DNA from: Arcobacter caeni
GTDB lineage: Bacteria > Campylobacterota > Campylobacteria > Campylobacterales > Arcobacteraceae
Length of the DNA: 64,000 nt
Assembly (NCBI RefSeq): GCF_003063245.1
Contig: NZ_MUXE01000003.1
Location: forward strand, 1 to 64,000
Direction of reading: 5' to 3'
Shown here: one piece after another, positions 35,945 to 45,101 of the stretch
How positions within the stretch are numbered: position 1 is the stretch's first letter
Layout of the letters: the number at the start of each line of letters is the position of its first letter
The notes under the pieces: model-generated
What the model was told of the DNA's origin: nothing
Seen by the model: only the letters and a program-made list of their open reading frames with translations
The model's database searches: none
Translations under genes and position numbers: made by a program

Positions 35945-37759
35945 TTAGTTATATTTCTCTTTTTTTGCAGTTCTTTTTCTAATAGTTGGATCTAATTCTC
36001 TTTTTCTAACTCTTACAGAAATAGGTGTAATCTCAACTGATTCATCTTCTTCAATCCACTCTAAAGCATTTTCTAAAGACATATTTCTTGGTGGAACTAA
36101 TTTAATAGCTTCATCAGCACCTGAAGATCTAACATTTGATTGAGCTTTCCCTTTAGTTGGGTTAACATCTAAATCATTGTCTTTTGCATGTTGACCAATT
36201 ACCATTCCAACATATACTTTATCTTGAGGTTTAACGAACATAATTCCTCTATCTTGTAAGTTGAAAATTGAATAACCAACAGCTTCTCCAGCTTCCATAG
36301 AAACTAATGCTCCATATTTTCTAGATTCAACCATTCCTGAGTATGGTCTAAAATCTAAGAATGAGTGATTCATAACACCCTCACCTTTAGTTTCAGTTAA
36401 GAACTCAGTTCTAATACCAATTAAACCTCTAGCTGGGATTTCAAATTCAAGTCTTGTATAACCAGCACCCATTGGTACCATATTAGTCATATTAGCTTTT
36501 CTTTTTCCAAGTTTTTCAATAATTGCACCTGTATGTTCATCAGGTAAATCGATTACTAAATGCTCAAATGGTTCAGTTTTAACACCATCTTCAATTTTTG
36601 TAATAACCTCAGGTCTTCCAATACAGAATTCAAAACCTTCTCTTCTCATATTTTCAGCAAGAATACAAATTTGTAATTCCCCTCTTCCGTTAACTTTAAA
36701 TTTACCCTCACCAACTTGCTCATAATTCATAGCAATATTAGTATTCATTTCAGCAGCTAATCTTTCGTTAATTTTATTTGAAGTAATAAATTTACCTTCA
36801 GTTCCAGCTAATGGAGAATCATTAACAGCAAATGTAACTGATAAAGTTGGCTCTTCAATATGCATAGGGTCAAGAGGCATTGGATTTAATGGATCACATA
36901 AAGAATCCCCAACATCAATAGTTTCAAAACCAGCAACGGCAATAATATCACCTGTTCCAGCTGTTTTAATATCAAATCTTTCCATACCTTTAAATCCGAT
37001 AAGTTTAGAAACTCTTCCTTTTACTTTTTCGCCATCTGCTTTACATAAAACAACAGTTTCACCCATTGAAATAGTACCATTAAAGATTCTAGCGATTCCA
37101 ATTTTTCCAATGAAGTTATCGTAATCAAGTGTAAATACTTGAAGTTGTAAACCATTTTCATCAGAACCTTCAGGTTTTGGAACTTCTGTTAAAATAGTTT
37201 GAAATAATGGTGTTAAATCTTTGCTTTCATCTTCTAAAGCTAATTTTGCATATCCATCTCTTGCTGCTGCATAAACAACTGGGAATTCTAATTGTTCATC
37301 TGTTGCACCCATTTGAGCAAAAAGGTCAAATACTTCATCTACAACTCTATCTGGATCTCCACCTGGTTTATCAATTTTATTGATAACAACGATTGGTCTG
37401 TGTCCTAAAGATAGAGCTTTTTTTACAACGAATTTTGTTTGAGGCATAACACCCTCTTGAGCATCAACAAGTAATAAAACAGAATCAACCATTTTTAAAA
37501 CCCTCTCAACTTCTCCACCAAAATCGGCGTGTCCTGGAGTATCAATAATATTAATTCTCACCCCTTCGTAATCAATAGCAGTATTTTTAGAAAGAATTGT
37601 AATCCCTCTTTCTTTTTCAATAGCATTACTATCCATTACTCTTACATCTACATTTTGGTGCGAAGAAAACGTACCTGATTGTTTTAATAACTCATCTACT
37701 AATGTAGTTTTACCGTGGTCAACGTGCGCAATTACAGCGATATTTCTAATGTCTCTCAT
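35945..37759 (-). CDS. typA: Ribosome-associated GTPase TypA/BipA
   Basis: BipA is a translational GTPase related to EF-G and LepA that assists ribosome assembly and stress adaptation. The G motifs are [15 protein letters not shown] (P-loop near residues 9-23), [11 protein letters not shown] (switch I), [15 protein letters not shown] (G3) and NKIDKPG (G4). EF-G-like domains II, III and V and the BipA-specific C-terminal domain follow. The 604-residue length is standard. It is monocistronic with a strong terminator downstream. Its -10 (TATAAT on the minus strand) is at 37787-37792. Confidence 0.96.
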   Translation of the reverse strand: MRDIRNIAVIAHVDHGKTTLVDELLKQSGTFSSHQNVDVRVMDSNAIEKERGITILSKNTAIDYEGVRINIIDTPGHADFGGEVERVLKMVDSVLLLVDAQEGVMPQTKFVVKKALSLGHRPIVVINKIDKPGGDPDRVVDEVFDLFAQMGATDEQLEFPVVYAAARDGYAKLALEDESKDLTPLFQTILTEVPKPEGSDENGLQLQVFTLDYDNFIGKIGIARIFNGTISMGETVVLCKADGEKVKGRVSKLIGFKGMERFDIKTAGTGDIIAVAGFETIDVGDSLCDPLNPMPLDPMHIEEPTLSVTFAVNDSPLAGTEGKFITSNKINERLAAEMNTNIAMNYEQVGEGKFKVNGRGELQICILAENMRREGFEFCIGRPEVITKIEDGVKTEPFEHLVIDLPDEHTGAIIEKLGKRKANMTNMVPMGAGYTRLEFEIPARGLIGIRTEFLTETKGEGVMNHSFLDFRPYSGMVESRKYGALVSMEAGEAVGYSIFNLQDRGIMFVKPQDKVYVGMVIGQHAKDNDLDVNPTKGKAQSNVRSSGADEAIKLVPPRNMSLENALEWIEEDESVEITPISVRVRKRELDPTIRKRTAKKEKYN

Positions 37760-37786
37760 TGATTCTCTTTGATATAAATTTTCGCG

Positions 37787-37823
37787 ATTATACTAAAAAA
37801 TAGCTTAAAAAAATAGCTATTTT
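37787..37823 (-). promoter_or_regulatory. bipA promoter -10 with an adjacent inverted repeat
   Basis: The minus-strand TATAAT is at 37787-37792, about 28 bases before the bipA ATG. Immediately upstream is a perfect 9-bp inverted repeat, AAAATAGCT (37797-37805) and AGCTATTTT (37815-37823), separated by nine bases. It occupies the -35 and spacer side of the promoter, where an operator would lie. No regulator is known for it. It is not a terminator, as no gene ends here. Confidence 0.45.
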
Positions 37824-37928
37824 AGTACTTTTTGCTTATAAATTTTAAAATTTATCTATTTTAAATTAACTCTTTATTAATCATATTTGTTTATAATGCA
37901 CTTTTAATACTATGCATAAAGGTTTTCT

Positions 37929-39542
37929 TTGAAACAAATTTCTCAATATAAATTAATATTATTTACAGCTATTCTTTTTACAACTTTTTACAATTTCTCA
38001 TTTTTTAAAAATGTATTAACTACTTACCCAAATGAGGGCTTAAATATTATTTACATTGCATCTATTTTTATTCTATTATTGAGTTTTATTGTATTTTTAT
38101 TTACTCTTCTTTCATCTAAATATACAACCAAACCTTTGTTGATAATTACCTTGATTGTTTCAGCATTTACGGCTTATTTTATGGATACTTATCATATTGT
38201 TATTGATGAAAGTATGATTAGAAATACTTTACAAACAAACCTGAATGAATCATCTGATTTATTTACTCCTAAACTTATTGTTTATATTTTAATTTTAGCA
38301 ATAGCTCCTTCGTATTTTATATTTAAAACTAAAATTGAATACAAATCTTTTAAAGAAGAATCTTTAAAAAAATTAAAAACTCTATTTTTATCTTTGGTAA
38401 TTATTTTAATAATATTATTTAGTTTTAGTAAATTTTACACTTCATTTTTTAGAGAACATAAACCTTTAAGATTTCATATAAATCCTATTTATTGGATTTA
38501 TAGTATAGGAAATTATGTAAACAAAACTCTAACAAGTGGAGCAATAGTAGTTAAAGAAATTGGAAAAGATGCAACGGTAATATTAGATAAAGATGAAAAA
38601 CTTGAAAAAAAAGAATTAGTTATTATGGTTGTAGGAGAAGCAGCACGAGCTGATAGATTTTCTTTAAATGGTTATAAAAAAGAGACAAATCCTCTTCTTA
38701 AACAAGAAGAAATTGTGAATTTCCCAAATATGTATTCATGTGGAACATCAACTGCTGAGTCTGTTCCTTGTATGTTTTCTATTTTTGATAAAGCTGATTA
38801 TGATTATAAAAAAGGAATATCAACTGAAAATATTCTTGATGTTTTAAAACATACAAATTATGTAAATATTTTATGGAGAGATAATAATTCTGATTCAAAA
38901 GGTGTTGCTTTAAGAGTTGATTTTGAAGATTATAGAACTTCTAAAACTAATACTATTTGTGATGATGAATGTAGAGATGAGGGAATGTTAGTTGGACTTG
39001 ATGAATATATTAAAAATAATCAAGGTAAAGATATTTTAATAGTGCTTCATCAAATGGGAAATCATGGACCTGCATATTACAAAAGATACCCAAAAGAGTT
39101 TGAAAAATTTACGCCTGTTTGTAAAACAAACCAATTAGAACAATGTACACAAGAAGAAGTAAGTAATGCTTATGATAATGCAATTTTATATACTGATTAC
39201 TTTTTATCAAAAGTTATTAATTTTCTAAAACCTTATTCTAATAATTATGAAACTGCAATGCTTTATATGAGTGATCATGGAGAAAGTTTAGGAGAAAATG
39301 GGATTTATTTACATGGTCTTCCTTATTTTATGGCTCCAGATGAGCAAAAACATATCGGTTCTCTTATGTGGTTTGGTGGCGAAATAAAAGAAGAAATAGA
39401 TGTAGAAAAACTTAATACTTATAAAAATCAACCTTTTTCTCAAGATAACTTATTTCATACACTTTTAGGTTTATTTGAAGTAGAAACAAATGTTTATAAA
39501 AAAGATATGGATATTTTACATAATGCTAAAAAACCTCAATAA
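37929..39542 (+). CDS. eptA: Lipid A phosphoethanolamine transferase, EptA-like
   Basis: A 537-residue inner-membrane enzyme that moves phosphoethanolamine from phosphatidylethanolamine to lipid A. Five N-terminal membrane helices (residues about 8-175) precede a periplasmic alkaline-phosphatase-fold domain. In that domain VVGEAARADRFSLNGY supplies the first metal Glu, CGTSTAESVPCMFSI holds the Thr nucleophile, and YMSDHGESLGENGIYLHGLP supplies further metal ligands. The start is TTG at 37929 with AAAGG upstream. The next gene overlaps its 3' end. Adjacent LpxE-like phosphatase and EptA genes are known from Helicobacter pylori, where they act in turn on lipid A and confer polymyxin resistance. 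Confidence 0.88.
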   Translation: MKQISQYKLILFTAILFTTFYNFSFFKNVLTTYPNEGLNIIYIASIFILLLSFIVFLFTLLSSKYTTKPLLIITLIVSAFTAYFMDTYHIVIDESMIRNTLQTNLNESSDLFTPKLIVYILILAIAPSYFIFKTKIEYKSFKEESLKKLKTLFLSLVIILIILFSFSKFYTSFFREHKPLRFHINPIYWIYSIGNYVNKTLTSGAIVVKEIGKDATVILDKDEKLEKKELVIMVVGEAARADRFSLNGYKKETNPLLKQEEIVNFPNMYSCGTSTAESVPCMFSIFDKADYDYKKGISTENILDVLKHTNYVNILWRDNNSDSKGVALRVDFEDYRTSKTNTICDDECRDEGMLVGLDEYIKNNQGKDILIVLHQMGNHGPAYYKRYPKEFEKFTPVCKTNQLEQCTQEEVSNAYDNAILYTDYFLSKVINFLKPYSNNYETAMLYMSDHGESLGENGIYLHGLPYFMAPDEQKHIGSLMWFGGEIKEEIDVEKLNTYKNQPFSQDNLFHTLLGLFEVETNVYKKDMDILHNAKKPQ

Positions 39543-40212
39543 ACATATAATAATTACAGCTATTTTATTAGTAGCTGTAATCGCTCTTTTTCAATTTAGT
39601 AATTTAGATATTTTTGTTCAAAGCTTTTTTTATAATTTTGATACAAAAAATTGGCTAATTAATAAAGATGAACCTATATTAAAATTCTTTTTTTATGATG
39701 GAATCAAAAATTTACTTATTTTATTTGCTGTTATTATTTTCTTTTCTTTGATTTTTCTAAGAAAAAAAGAACTTATTCAAGAGTATAAAAAAGGTTTAAT
39801 TATCGTTTTATTAGCTGCTATTTTTGTACCTGTAATTATTGGTTCTTTAAAAGCCATTACAAATACGCCTTGTCCATGTAATATTATATATTTTAATGGT
39901 ACTTATCCAGATATTAAAGTATTTGATACTTATCCAAAAGATTTTATTCAAACATCAAAAGCTAAATGTTGGCCTGCTGGACATGCCAGTGGTGGATTTG
40001 CTTTAATGGCTCTATTTTTCTTATTTAAAACTCCTATTAATCAAAAAAGAGCTTTAATCAGTGCTTTAGTAATAGCTTGGAGTATGGGAACATATAAAAT
40101 GCTTTTAGGGGACCATTTTTTAAGTCATTCAATTATTACTATGATTATGGCTTGGCTTATTATTTTAATAATAGTAAAATTCACACAATTAAAACAAAGG
40201 CAAGAAATTTGA
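39523..40212 (+). CDS. PAP2-family membrane phosphatase, likely lipid A 1-phosphatase (LpxE-like)
   Basis: A 229-residue PAP2 phosphatase with about six membrane helices. The three catalytic motifs are present in the form used by this group: K-A-I-T-N-T-P-C-P (motif 1), CWPAGHASGGFALM (motif 2, P-x-G-H) and LLGDHFLSHSI (motif 3, with the nucleophilic His region). I choose the ATG at 39523, which overlaps the eptA stop by 20 bases; an earlier in-frame start would overlap more and add no membrane segment. Its position between eptA and dgkA suggests that it removes the lipid A 1-phosphate so that EptA can act. Undecaprenyl pyrophosphate phosphatase activity is the alternative. Confidence 0.82.
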   Translation: MLKNLNKHIIITAILLVAVIALFQFSNLDIFVQSFFYNFDTKNWLINKDEPILKFFFYDGIKNLLILFAVIIFFSLIFLRKKELIQEYKKGLIIVLLAAIFVPVIIGSLKAITNTPCPCNIIYFNGTYPDIKVFDTYPKDFIQTSKAKCWPAGHASGGFALMALFFLFKTPINQKRALISALVIAWSMGTYKMLLGDHFLSHSIITMIMAWLIILIIVKFTQLKQRQEI

Positions 40213-40568
40213 GAAATCAACCAAAATATAACTTTTTTAAAAATACTTCTTACGCATTAAAAGGCTTAATTGATTTAATAAAAACTGAAACTTCTTTTAA
40301 AATAGAGTTAATAATCACTCTTATTTTGCTTCCTGTAATTATTTTTATAGATGCTACTTTGACAAATAAAGCTTTATTATTTATCTCTTTAATGGGAATG
40401 CTTTTAGCAGAAGCCATAAATAGCGCCATTGAAAGAGTTGTTGATTTAGTAACGCTAGAACATCATCATATGGCTGGTCGGGCTAAAGATGTTGGAAGTA
40501 CTATTGTATTTATAAGTATTTTTATCTTTATTATTACTTGGGCTATTATTTTAATAGATACTTTCTAA
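40209..40568 (+). CDS. dgkA: Diacylglycerol kinase
   Basis: This small integral-membrane kinase phosphorylates diacylglycerol to phosphatidate. The signature EAINSAIERVVDLV is at about residues 66-79, and three membrane helices are predicted. I choose TTG at 40209, which overlaps the TGA of the phosphatase gene (TTGA) and has AAAGG 8 bases upstream. This gives 119 residues, very close to the 122 of E. coli DgkA; a longer reading would add an unlikely N-terminus. EptA releases diacylglycerol when it transfers phosphoethanolamine, so cotranscription with eptA makes sense as a recycling step. Confidence 0.92.
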   Translation: MRNQPKYNFFKNTSYALKGLIDLIKTETSFKIELIITLILLPVIIFIDATLTNKALLFISLMGMLLAEAINSAIERVVDLVTLEHHHMAGRAKDVGSTIVFISIFIFIITWAIILIDTF

Positions 40569-40657
40569 ACTTTGTCAAGAAAGTGTCAACAGAACTAACA
40601 AAAGAAATTTAAACTATTCCTTTATACTTTGCTTATATAAAAACCAAGGTATAAAAA

Positions 40658-41059
40658 ATGAAAATTCTACTACTAACAGCCCTACTTCTAAATCTATGTT
40701 TTGGAAGTGTTGTTGATGACTATTTAAACTCTTTAAAACAAGAAGTTTTAAAAGAAAATCCAAATTTTACAAGTTTTGATGCCTCAAGAGGTGAAAAAAT
40801 TTTTACTTCTAATCACATTGGAAAAAAAGGCAAAGAGATTTCATGTACATCTTGTCATGGAACAGATTTAAATAAATCAAGTGAAAACTTTTTCACAGGA
40901 AAAGTAATCGAGCCACTTTCACCAAAAGCAAATCCAAAAAGATTTACAGACCTAGCTGAAATAGAAAAATGGATAAAAAGAAACTTCAACGATGTTTATA
41001 ATCGTGAGGGAACTGCACTTGAAAAAGGCGATGTAATAACTTACATCATAAATAAATAA
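40658..41059 (+). CDS. Monoheme c-type cytochrome, SHP/DUF1924 type
   Basis: A secreted 133-residue cytochrome. The signal peptide is MKILLLTALLLNLCFGS, and a single heme site CTSCH is near residue 67. The region RFTDLAEIEKWIKRNFNDVY matches DUF1924, the family containing sphaeroides heme protein (SHP). SHP is an oxygen- and NO-binding cytochrome whose sixth heme ligand is a dissociable Asn. Asn residues in NFNDVYNREG could serve here (inferred). It is the first gene of a seven-gene redox operon and is followed by the usual SHP partners, a diheme cytochrome and a cytochrome b. AAGG lies 10 bases before the ATG. Confidence 0.85.
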   Translation: MKILLLTALLLNLCFGSVVDDYLNSLKQEVLKENPNFTSFDASRGEKIFTSNHIGKKGKEISCTSCHGTDLNKSSENFFTGKVIEPLSPKANPKRFTDLAEIEKWIKRNFNDVYNREGTALEKGDVITYIINK

Positions 41060-41068
41060 GGAAAATCT

Positions 41069-41584
41069 ATGAAAAATTTAATTTTAATTATCACAATATT
41101 TGTAAGTTCGTTATTTGCTGAATCTTTTTCAAATAATAAAGCAGATGTTGCCCCTGTTAATAATCAACTTTATATAAAAGAGTGTGGATCTTGCCACTTT
41201 CCTTATCAACCTGGATTGCTTCCAGCAAAGGCATGGAATAAAATGATGGTAAACTTAGATAATCATTTTAATAGTGATGCTTCATTAAATGAAGCCAATT
41301 TACAAACTTTAACTAAATATCTAAATGATAATAGCGCAGAAAAAAATATGCAATATAAAAGAAGTAATAGAATTGTTTCAAGTTTAGGAAAAAATGAAAT
41401 TCCAGATTCAATTTCTACAACTCCTTATATGATTAAAAAACATAAAGATATAAAAAAAGATTTGATTACTCAAAATGAAGTTAAAGGTCTATTTAACTGT
41501 ATGGCTTGTCATAAAACTGCTGATAAAGGGATTTATGGTGAAAGAGATATAAATATTCCAAATTTTGGAAGATGGAAAAATTAA
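41069..41584 (+). CDS. Periplasmic diheme cytochrome c
   Basis: A 171-residue secreted protein with a cleavable signal (LILIITIFVSSLFAES). It has two heme-binding motifs, CGSCH (about residue 38) in YIKECGSCHFPYQPGLLPAK and CMACH (about 147) in LFNCMACHKTADKG. The pattern matches the diheme cytochrome (DHC) family that passes electrons to SHP. It lies 9 bases after the SHP gene, with AAGGAAA before its ATG. Its sequence is clearly paralogous to the C-terminal part of the next gene's product. Confidence 0.9.
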   Translation: MKNLILIITIFVSSLFAESFSNNKADVAPVNNQLYIKECGSCHFPYQPGLLPAKAWNKMMVNLDNHFNSDASLNEANLQTLTKYLNDNSAEKNMQYKRSNRIVSSLGKNEIPDSISTTPYMIKKHKDIKKDLITQNEVKGLFNCMACHKTADKGIYGERDINIPNFGRWKN

Positions 41585-41595
41585 AAGGATAAATT

Positions 41596-42714
41596 ATGCA
41601 AAAGTCATATATTTGGTCACTACCAACTAGAGTTTTTCACTTCTTTTTTGTGTTATTTATTTTGTTAGCATTTCTAAGTGATGATGAAGATAGACTTTTA
41701 AATTATCATGCCCTTGCTGGATATGCTGTTTTAATTTTACTTATTTTTAGATTCTTTTGGGGATTTTGGGGTCCTAAATACTCTTTATTTAAAGATTTCC
41801 CAATTGGAATACAAAATGTAAAAGATTTTATAATAAATATTTTTGATTCAAATCAGAAATATATAGGTCACAATCCACTTGCATCTTACGCTATGTTTGG
41901 GATGTTAATAGTTACTTTTCTAACTGTAATCACTGGAATTTTAGCTTTTGGTGTACAAGAGGGAAAAGGAATTTTATCTTTTTTAAATTCTCCTTATTTT
42001 AAAGATATGAAACTATTTAAAGATATTCATGAGTTTTTATCATCTGTTTTAATAGCTCTTATAATTGCTCATATTTTAGGTGTTTTATCTGATAGATTAC
42101 TTCATTCAAAACATGAAACTTTAAAATCAATAGTTACTGGATTTAAGGTTACACAAGAAAATGAAAGTATAAAATTAAATATCTTTCAAAAATTATTTGC
42201 ATTTTTGGCTTTTGTGGCTTTCATAGCTTTTTTAATATTTAGTTTATCTCAACCAAAAAATATTTTAACAGCATCTATTCATAAACCAATAGATTATAAA
42301 ATGCAAAACCCACTTTTTGTAAAAGAGTGTGCATCTTGTCATATTTTGTATCCTCCAAATCTCTTACCTAAAAAATCTTGGGAAATAATGATGAGCAATT
42401 TAGAAAATCACTTTGGAGATGATGCTTCGTTAGATGACGAATCAAATAAAAATATCTTAGCTTATTTAGTAAAAAACAGTGCAGAAACTTCAACAACAAA
42501 AGCTTCATTTAAATTCTTAAATTCTATAGGAGATAAAGATATAATAGCTTTAACTAAAACAACTTTTTGGGAGAAAAAACATAGAGATATTCCAAAAGAG
42601 TTGTTTTTAAATAAAGATATAAAAAGTAAAGCAAACTGTAAAGCTTGTCATAGTGATGTTGAAAAAGGATTAATTGAAAATGAAAATATTAAAAATCTTT
42701 CTGATTTTAAGTAG
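41596..42714 (+). CDS. Cytochrome b561-type membrane protein fused to a diheme cytochrome c domain
   Basis: The N-terminal half (residues 1-215) is a cytochrome b561-type protein with about five membrane helices and heme-ligand histidines (VFHFFFVLF, LNYHALAGYA, LFKDIHEFLSS, LIIAHILG). From about residue 230 a diheme c domain follows with CASCH (near 247) and CKACH (near 355). This second half aligns with the preceding 171-residue cytochrome over its length (KECASCHILYPPNLLPKKSW against KECGSCHFPYQPGLLPAKAW). The protein can therefore carry quinol electrons through b and c hemes in one chain. It overlaps the next gene by 35 bases. Confidence 0.9.
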   Translation: MQKSYIWSLPTRVFHFFFVLFILLAFLSDDEDRLLNYHALAGYAVLILLIFRFFWGFWGPKYSLFKDFPIGIQNVKDFIINIFDSNQKYIGHNPLASYAMFGMLIVTFLTVITGILAFGVQEGKGILSFLNSPYFKDMKLFKDIHEFLSSVLIALIIAHILGVLSDRLLHSKHETLKSIVTGFKVTQENESIKLNIFQKLFAFLAFVAFIAFLIFSLSQPKNILTASIHKPIDYKMQNPLFVKECASCHILYPPNLLPKKSWEIMMSNLENHFGDDASLDDESNKNILAYLVKNSAETSTTKASFKFLNSIGDKDIIALTKTTFWEKKHRDIPKELFLNKDIKSKANCKACHSDVEKGLIENENIKNLSDFK

Positions 42715-43069
42715 TTTATATCTATTTTTAAATGCCGATGATGGGCATAAAAAATATAAACATTCATATAAAAATCTTGATTTTTTACATCTAAACTCTA
42801 ATCAATTAGAAAAGATAAAAACTATTCTAATTGATTTTAAAAAAGAGTATAAAGAGTTTTATGAATATAAAGAAAAGCAAGAAGATTTACTTGAAGATTT
42901 AATAGTAAATAAAGAGTTTGATGAAAAACAATATCTTAAAATTTTGACAGATATAAAAATAAAATCGGCGAATTTAGAAGTTAGTAGATTAAAAAAAATT
43001 CATGCAATACTAGATGAAAAGCAAAGAGAAGAATTTGCACAATATTTGGAGGAGTGGGAAATTGAGTAA
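42680..43069 (+). CDS. Periplasmic CpxP/Spy-like helical protein
   Basis: A 129-residue exported protein with signal peptide MKILKIFLILSSLYLFLNA. The mature part is a charged all-helical chain including HLNSNQLEKIKTILIDFKKE and a C-terminal KKIHAILDEKQREEFAQYL. The latter resembles the LTxxQ-type repeats of CpxP/Spy/CnrX proteins that bind unfolded proteins or metals in the periplasm. A His-rich start (DDGHKKYKHSYKN) could bind metal. I choose ATG at 42680 because AAAGGAT ends 8 bases upstream. It overlaps the cytochrome gene and the response regulator gene, which suggests that it modulates the sensor kinase encoded next (inference). Confidence 0.75.
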   Translation: MKILKIFLILSSLYLFLNADDGHKKYKHSYKNLDFLHLNSNQLEKIKTILIDFKKEYKEFYEYKEKQEDLLEDLIVNKEFDEKQYLKILTDIKIKSANLEVSRLKKIHAILDEKQREEFAQYLEEWEIE

Positions 43070-43727
43070 AAAAGTTTTATTAATTGAAGATGATTTACAA
43101 ATGCAAAAATTTATCTCTGAATATCTCGAAGATTATGGATTTACTTGTACAGCGTTTGCCCACCCAAAAGATGCAATTGAAAATTTTAAACATGAAGAAA
43201 ACTACGAAATAATCATACTTGATTTGATGCTTCCGGACATGGATGGTTTTGATTTATTTAAAAAGTTAAAATCTATAAGAAATATTCCTATTATTATCTC
43301 AACAGCCAGAGGTGATATAGGAAATAAAATTCACGGTTTTGAACTTGGAGCCGATGATTATTTAGCAAAACCTTATGAACCACGAGAATTAGTTTTAAGA
43401 ATTGAACATATTTTAAAAAAGAGTTTTAGCAAAACTATAAAAATAAATGATTTCTTAGTAGATAAAGAAAATAGAACCGTTTTATTGGATGATTTTCCAA
43501 TAGATTTTACAAAAATAGAATTTGAGATTTTTGTTTTTTTAAGTGAAAATCTAAATAAAATCTCATCAAGAGAACAAATTTTAAATGCAACTTCTCTTGA
43601 TATTAATACAAAAAATAGAACCATAGATATGCATATTTCAAATATTAGATATAAAATTGGGGATGATTCAAAAAATCCTAAATATATAAAATCTGTTTGG
43701 GGTATTGGTTATAAGTTCGTAGGTTAA
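43062..43727 (+). CDS. OmpR-family response regulator
   Basis: A 221-residue two-domain regulator. The receiver domain (residues about 1-115) has the acidic pair in LLIEDDLQM, the phosphoacceptor Asp in IIILDLMLPDMDGFD, the Thr/Ser in IIISTARGD and the Lys in DDYLAKPYEP. The C-terminal winged helix (about 125-220) contains SSREQILNATS and RTIDMHISNIRYKIG. The start is TTG at 43062, with GGAGG 9 bases upstream, and it overlaps the preceding gene's stop. Together with the next gene it forms a two-component system probably controlling the cytochrome operon of which it is part. Confidence 0.93.
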   Translation: MSKKVLLIEDDLQMQKFISEYLEDYGFTCTAFAHPKDAIENFKHEENYEIIILDLMLPDMDGFDLFKKLKSIRNIPIIISTARGDIGNKIHGFELGADDYLAKPYEPRELVLRIEHILKKSFSKTIKINDFLVDKENRTVLLDDFPIDFTKIEFEIFVFLSENLNKISSREQILNATSLDINTKNRTIDMHISNIRYKIGDDSKNPKYIKSVWGIGYKFVG

Positions 43728-43728
43728 G

Positions 43729-44919
43729 ATGTCAATATTTAAAAAAATTACAATTTTATTTTTTCTAAGCCTTATCTTAATGAGTGTCATAGGCTTTTGG
43801 ACAAATAGCATTAACTCAAAAAGAATGAATAAATTAGTACAAGAAAAATATCAAACTATTATAGATGATATTTTAAAAAATATTGAAAATAAAAACTACA
43901 TAAATACTATTCTTTTAAAAAATAATCTAACAATCCAAAAAGAGTTGCCAAAGTCTAATAAGCAAATAATTTATAGCCAAAATTACACCTTTGGAAAAAT
44001 CGAAATTTTGAAAGAGTTATTTGATAATGAGTTTTTAATAAAAATAAATTATTTAGATGAAGAATATATTTTGAAAACTCCAGATGAAGAAAATCTAAAT
44101 GAAAAAAATATTCTAAATTTCCTAGTTTTTCTTGATATATTTGTACTTTTTTTAATTTTTTTATATATATTAACTCTTCTTTCTCCTCTAAAAAAAATTA
44201 CAAAAGAGATTAAAAACTTCGCAAATGGCGAACTTTCAAGTCGTATAAAAATAAACTCAAAAGATGAAATAGGAATTCTTGCAAACACTTTTAATAATAT
44301 GGCAACTTCTTTAGAAAATTCGATTAAAACAAGAGAAGAACTTTTACGAGATATTGGACATGAACTACGAACTCCAATTGCAAAAGGCAAATTTGCAATA
44401 GAAAAAATAGATAATTTTTCTCAAAAAGAGTTACTAAAAAAGATATTTGTTGATTTAGAAATTTTGACAAATGAGTTAATAGAACTTGAAAAATTAAATC
44501 TTACAAAACTAAATCTTACAAATTTTAGTGCTGAAACTTTAATAGTAGAATCATTAGGAAAACTATATTTAGAAGATGAATCCAAAATAGAAATAAATAT
44601 TAATAAAAATTTTAAATTAACAGCCGATTTATATTATTTATCAACCGCACTTAAAAATCTAATTGATAATGCTTTAAAATATGCAATTTCATATCCCATA
44701 ATTATAGAAACAAATAAAAATGAAATCTCTATTTCAAATAAAGGGCAAAAACTCTCAAAAGAAATAGAATATTACTTAAAACCATTTACACAAGAATTAT
44801 CTCAAAGGGATGGTTTTGGCTTGGGGCTTAGTATTGTAAAAAAGATTATTGATAAACATAATTTTAAATTAGATTACTTTTATGAAAATGGAAATAACAT
44901 TTTTAGAATATATTGGTAA
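43729..44919 (+). CDS. Sensor histidine kinase
   Basis: A 396-residue kinase. TM1 is at about residues 8-26 and TM2 at about 130-150, bracketing a roughly 100-residue periplasmic sensor. HAMP (SPLKKITKEIKNFANGELSS) and the H-box GHELRTPIAKGKFAIEK, with the phosphorylated His near residue 213, follow. The ATP domain has NLIDNALKYA (N box) and DGFGLGLSIVKKI (G2 box). The ATG lies one base after the response regulator stop. The periplasmic sensor could receive the CpxP/Spy-like protein or the redox state of the cytochromes; that link is inferred from gene order. Confidence 0.93.
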   Translation: MSIFKKITILFFLSLILMSVIGFWTNSINSKRMNKLVQEKYQTIIDDILKNIENKNYINTILLKNNLTIQKELPKSNKQIIYSQNYTFGKIEILKELFDNEFLIKINYLDEEYILKTPDEENLNEKNILNFLVFLDIFVLFLIFLYILTLLSPLKKITKEIKNFANGELSSRIKINSKDEIGILANTFNNMATSLENSIKTREELLRDIGHELRTPIAKGKFAIEKIDNFSQKELLKKIFVDLEILTNELIELEKLNLTKLNLTNFSAETLIVESLGKLYLEDESKIEININKNFKLTADLYYLSTALKNLIDNALKYAISYPIIIETNKNEISISNKGQKLSKEIEYYLKPFTQELSQRDGFGLGLSIVKKIIDKHNFKLDYFYENGNNIFRIYW

Positions 44920-45101
44920 AAAATATTTTACTATTTTAATTACTATTAAGTTAGTTTCTATTAATATTCCATCAGATTTGTGGTACAAATAGAGATACAA
45001 AAACAGATTTTAATCTCATCAATTAGGATATTTATACTTTTAGACTCGTAAAAGTTTTATCCAAAATTTCAAAAATAAAACATATTGTTAGGAGAACTTG
45101 C

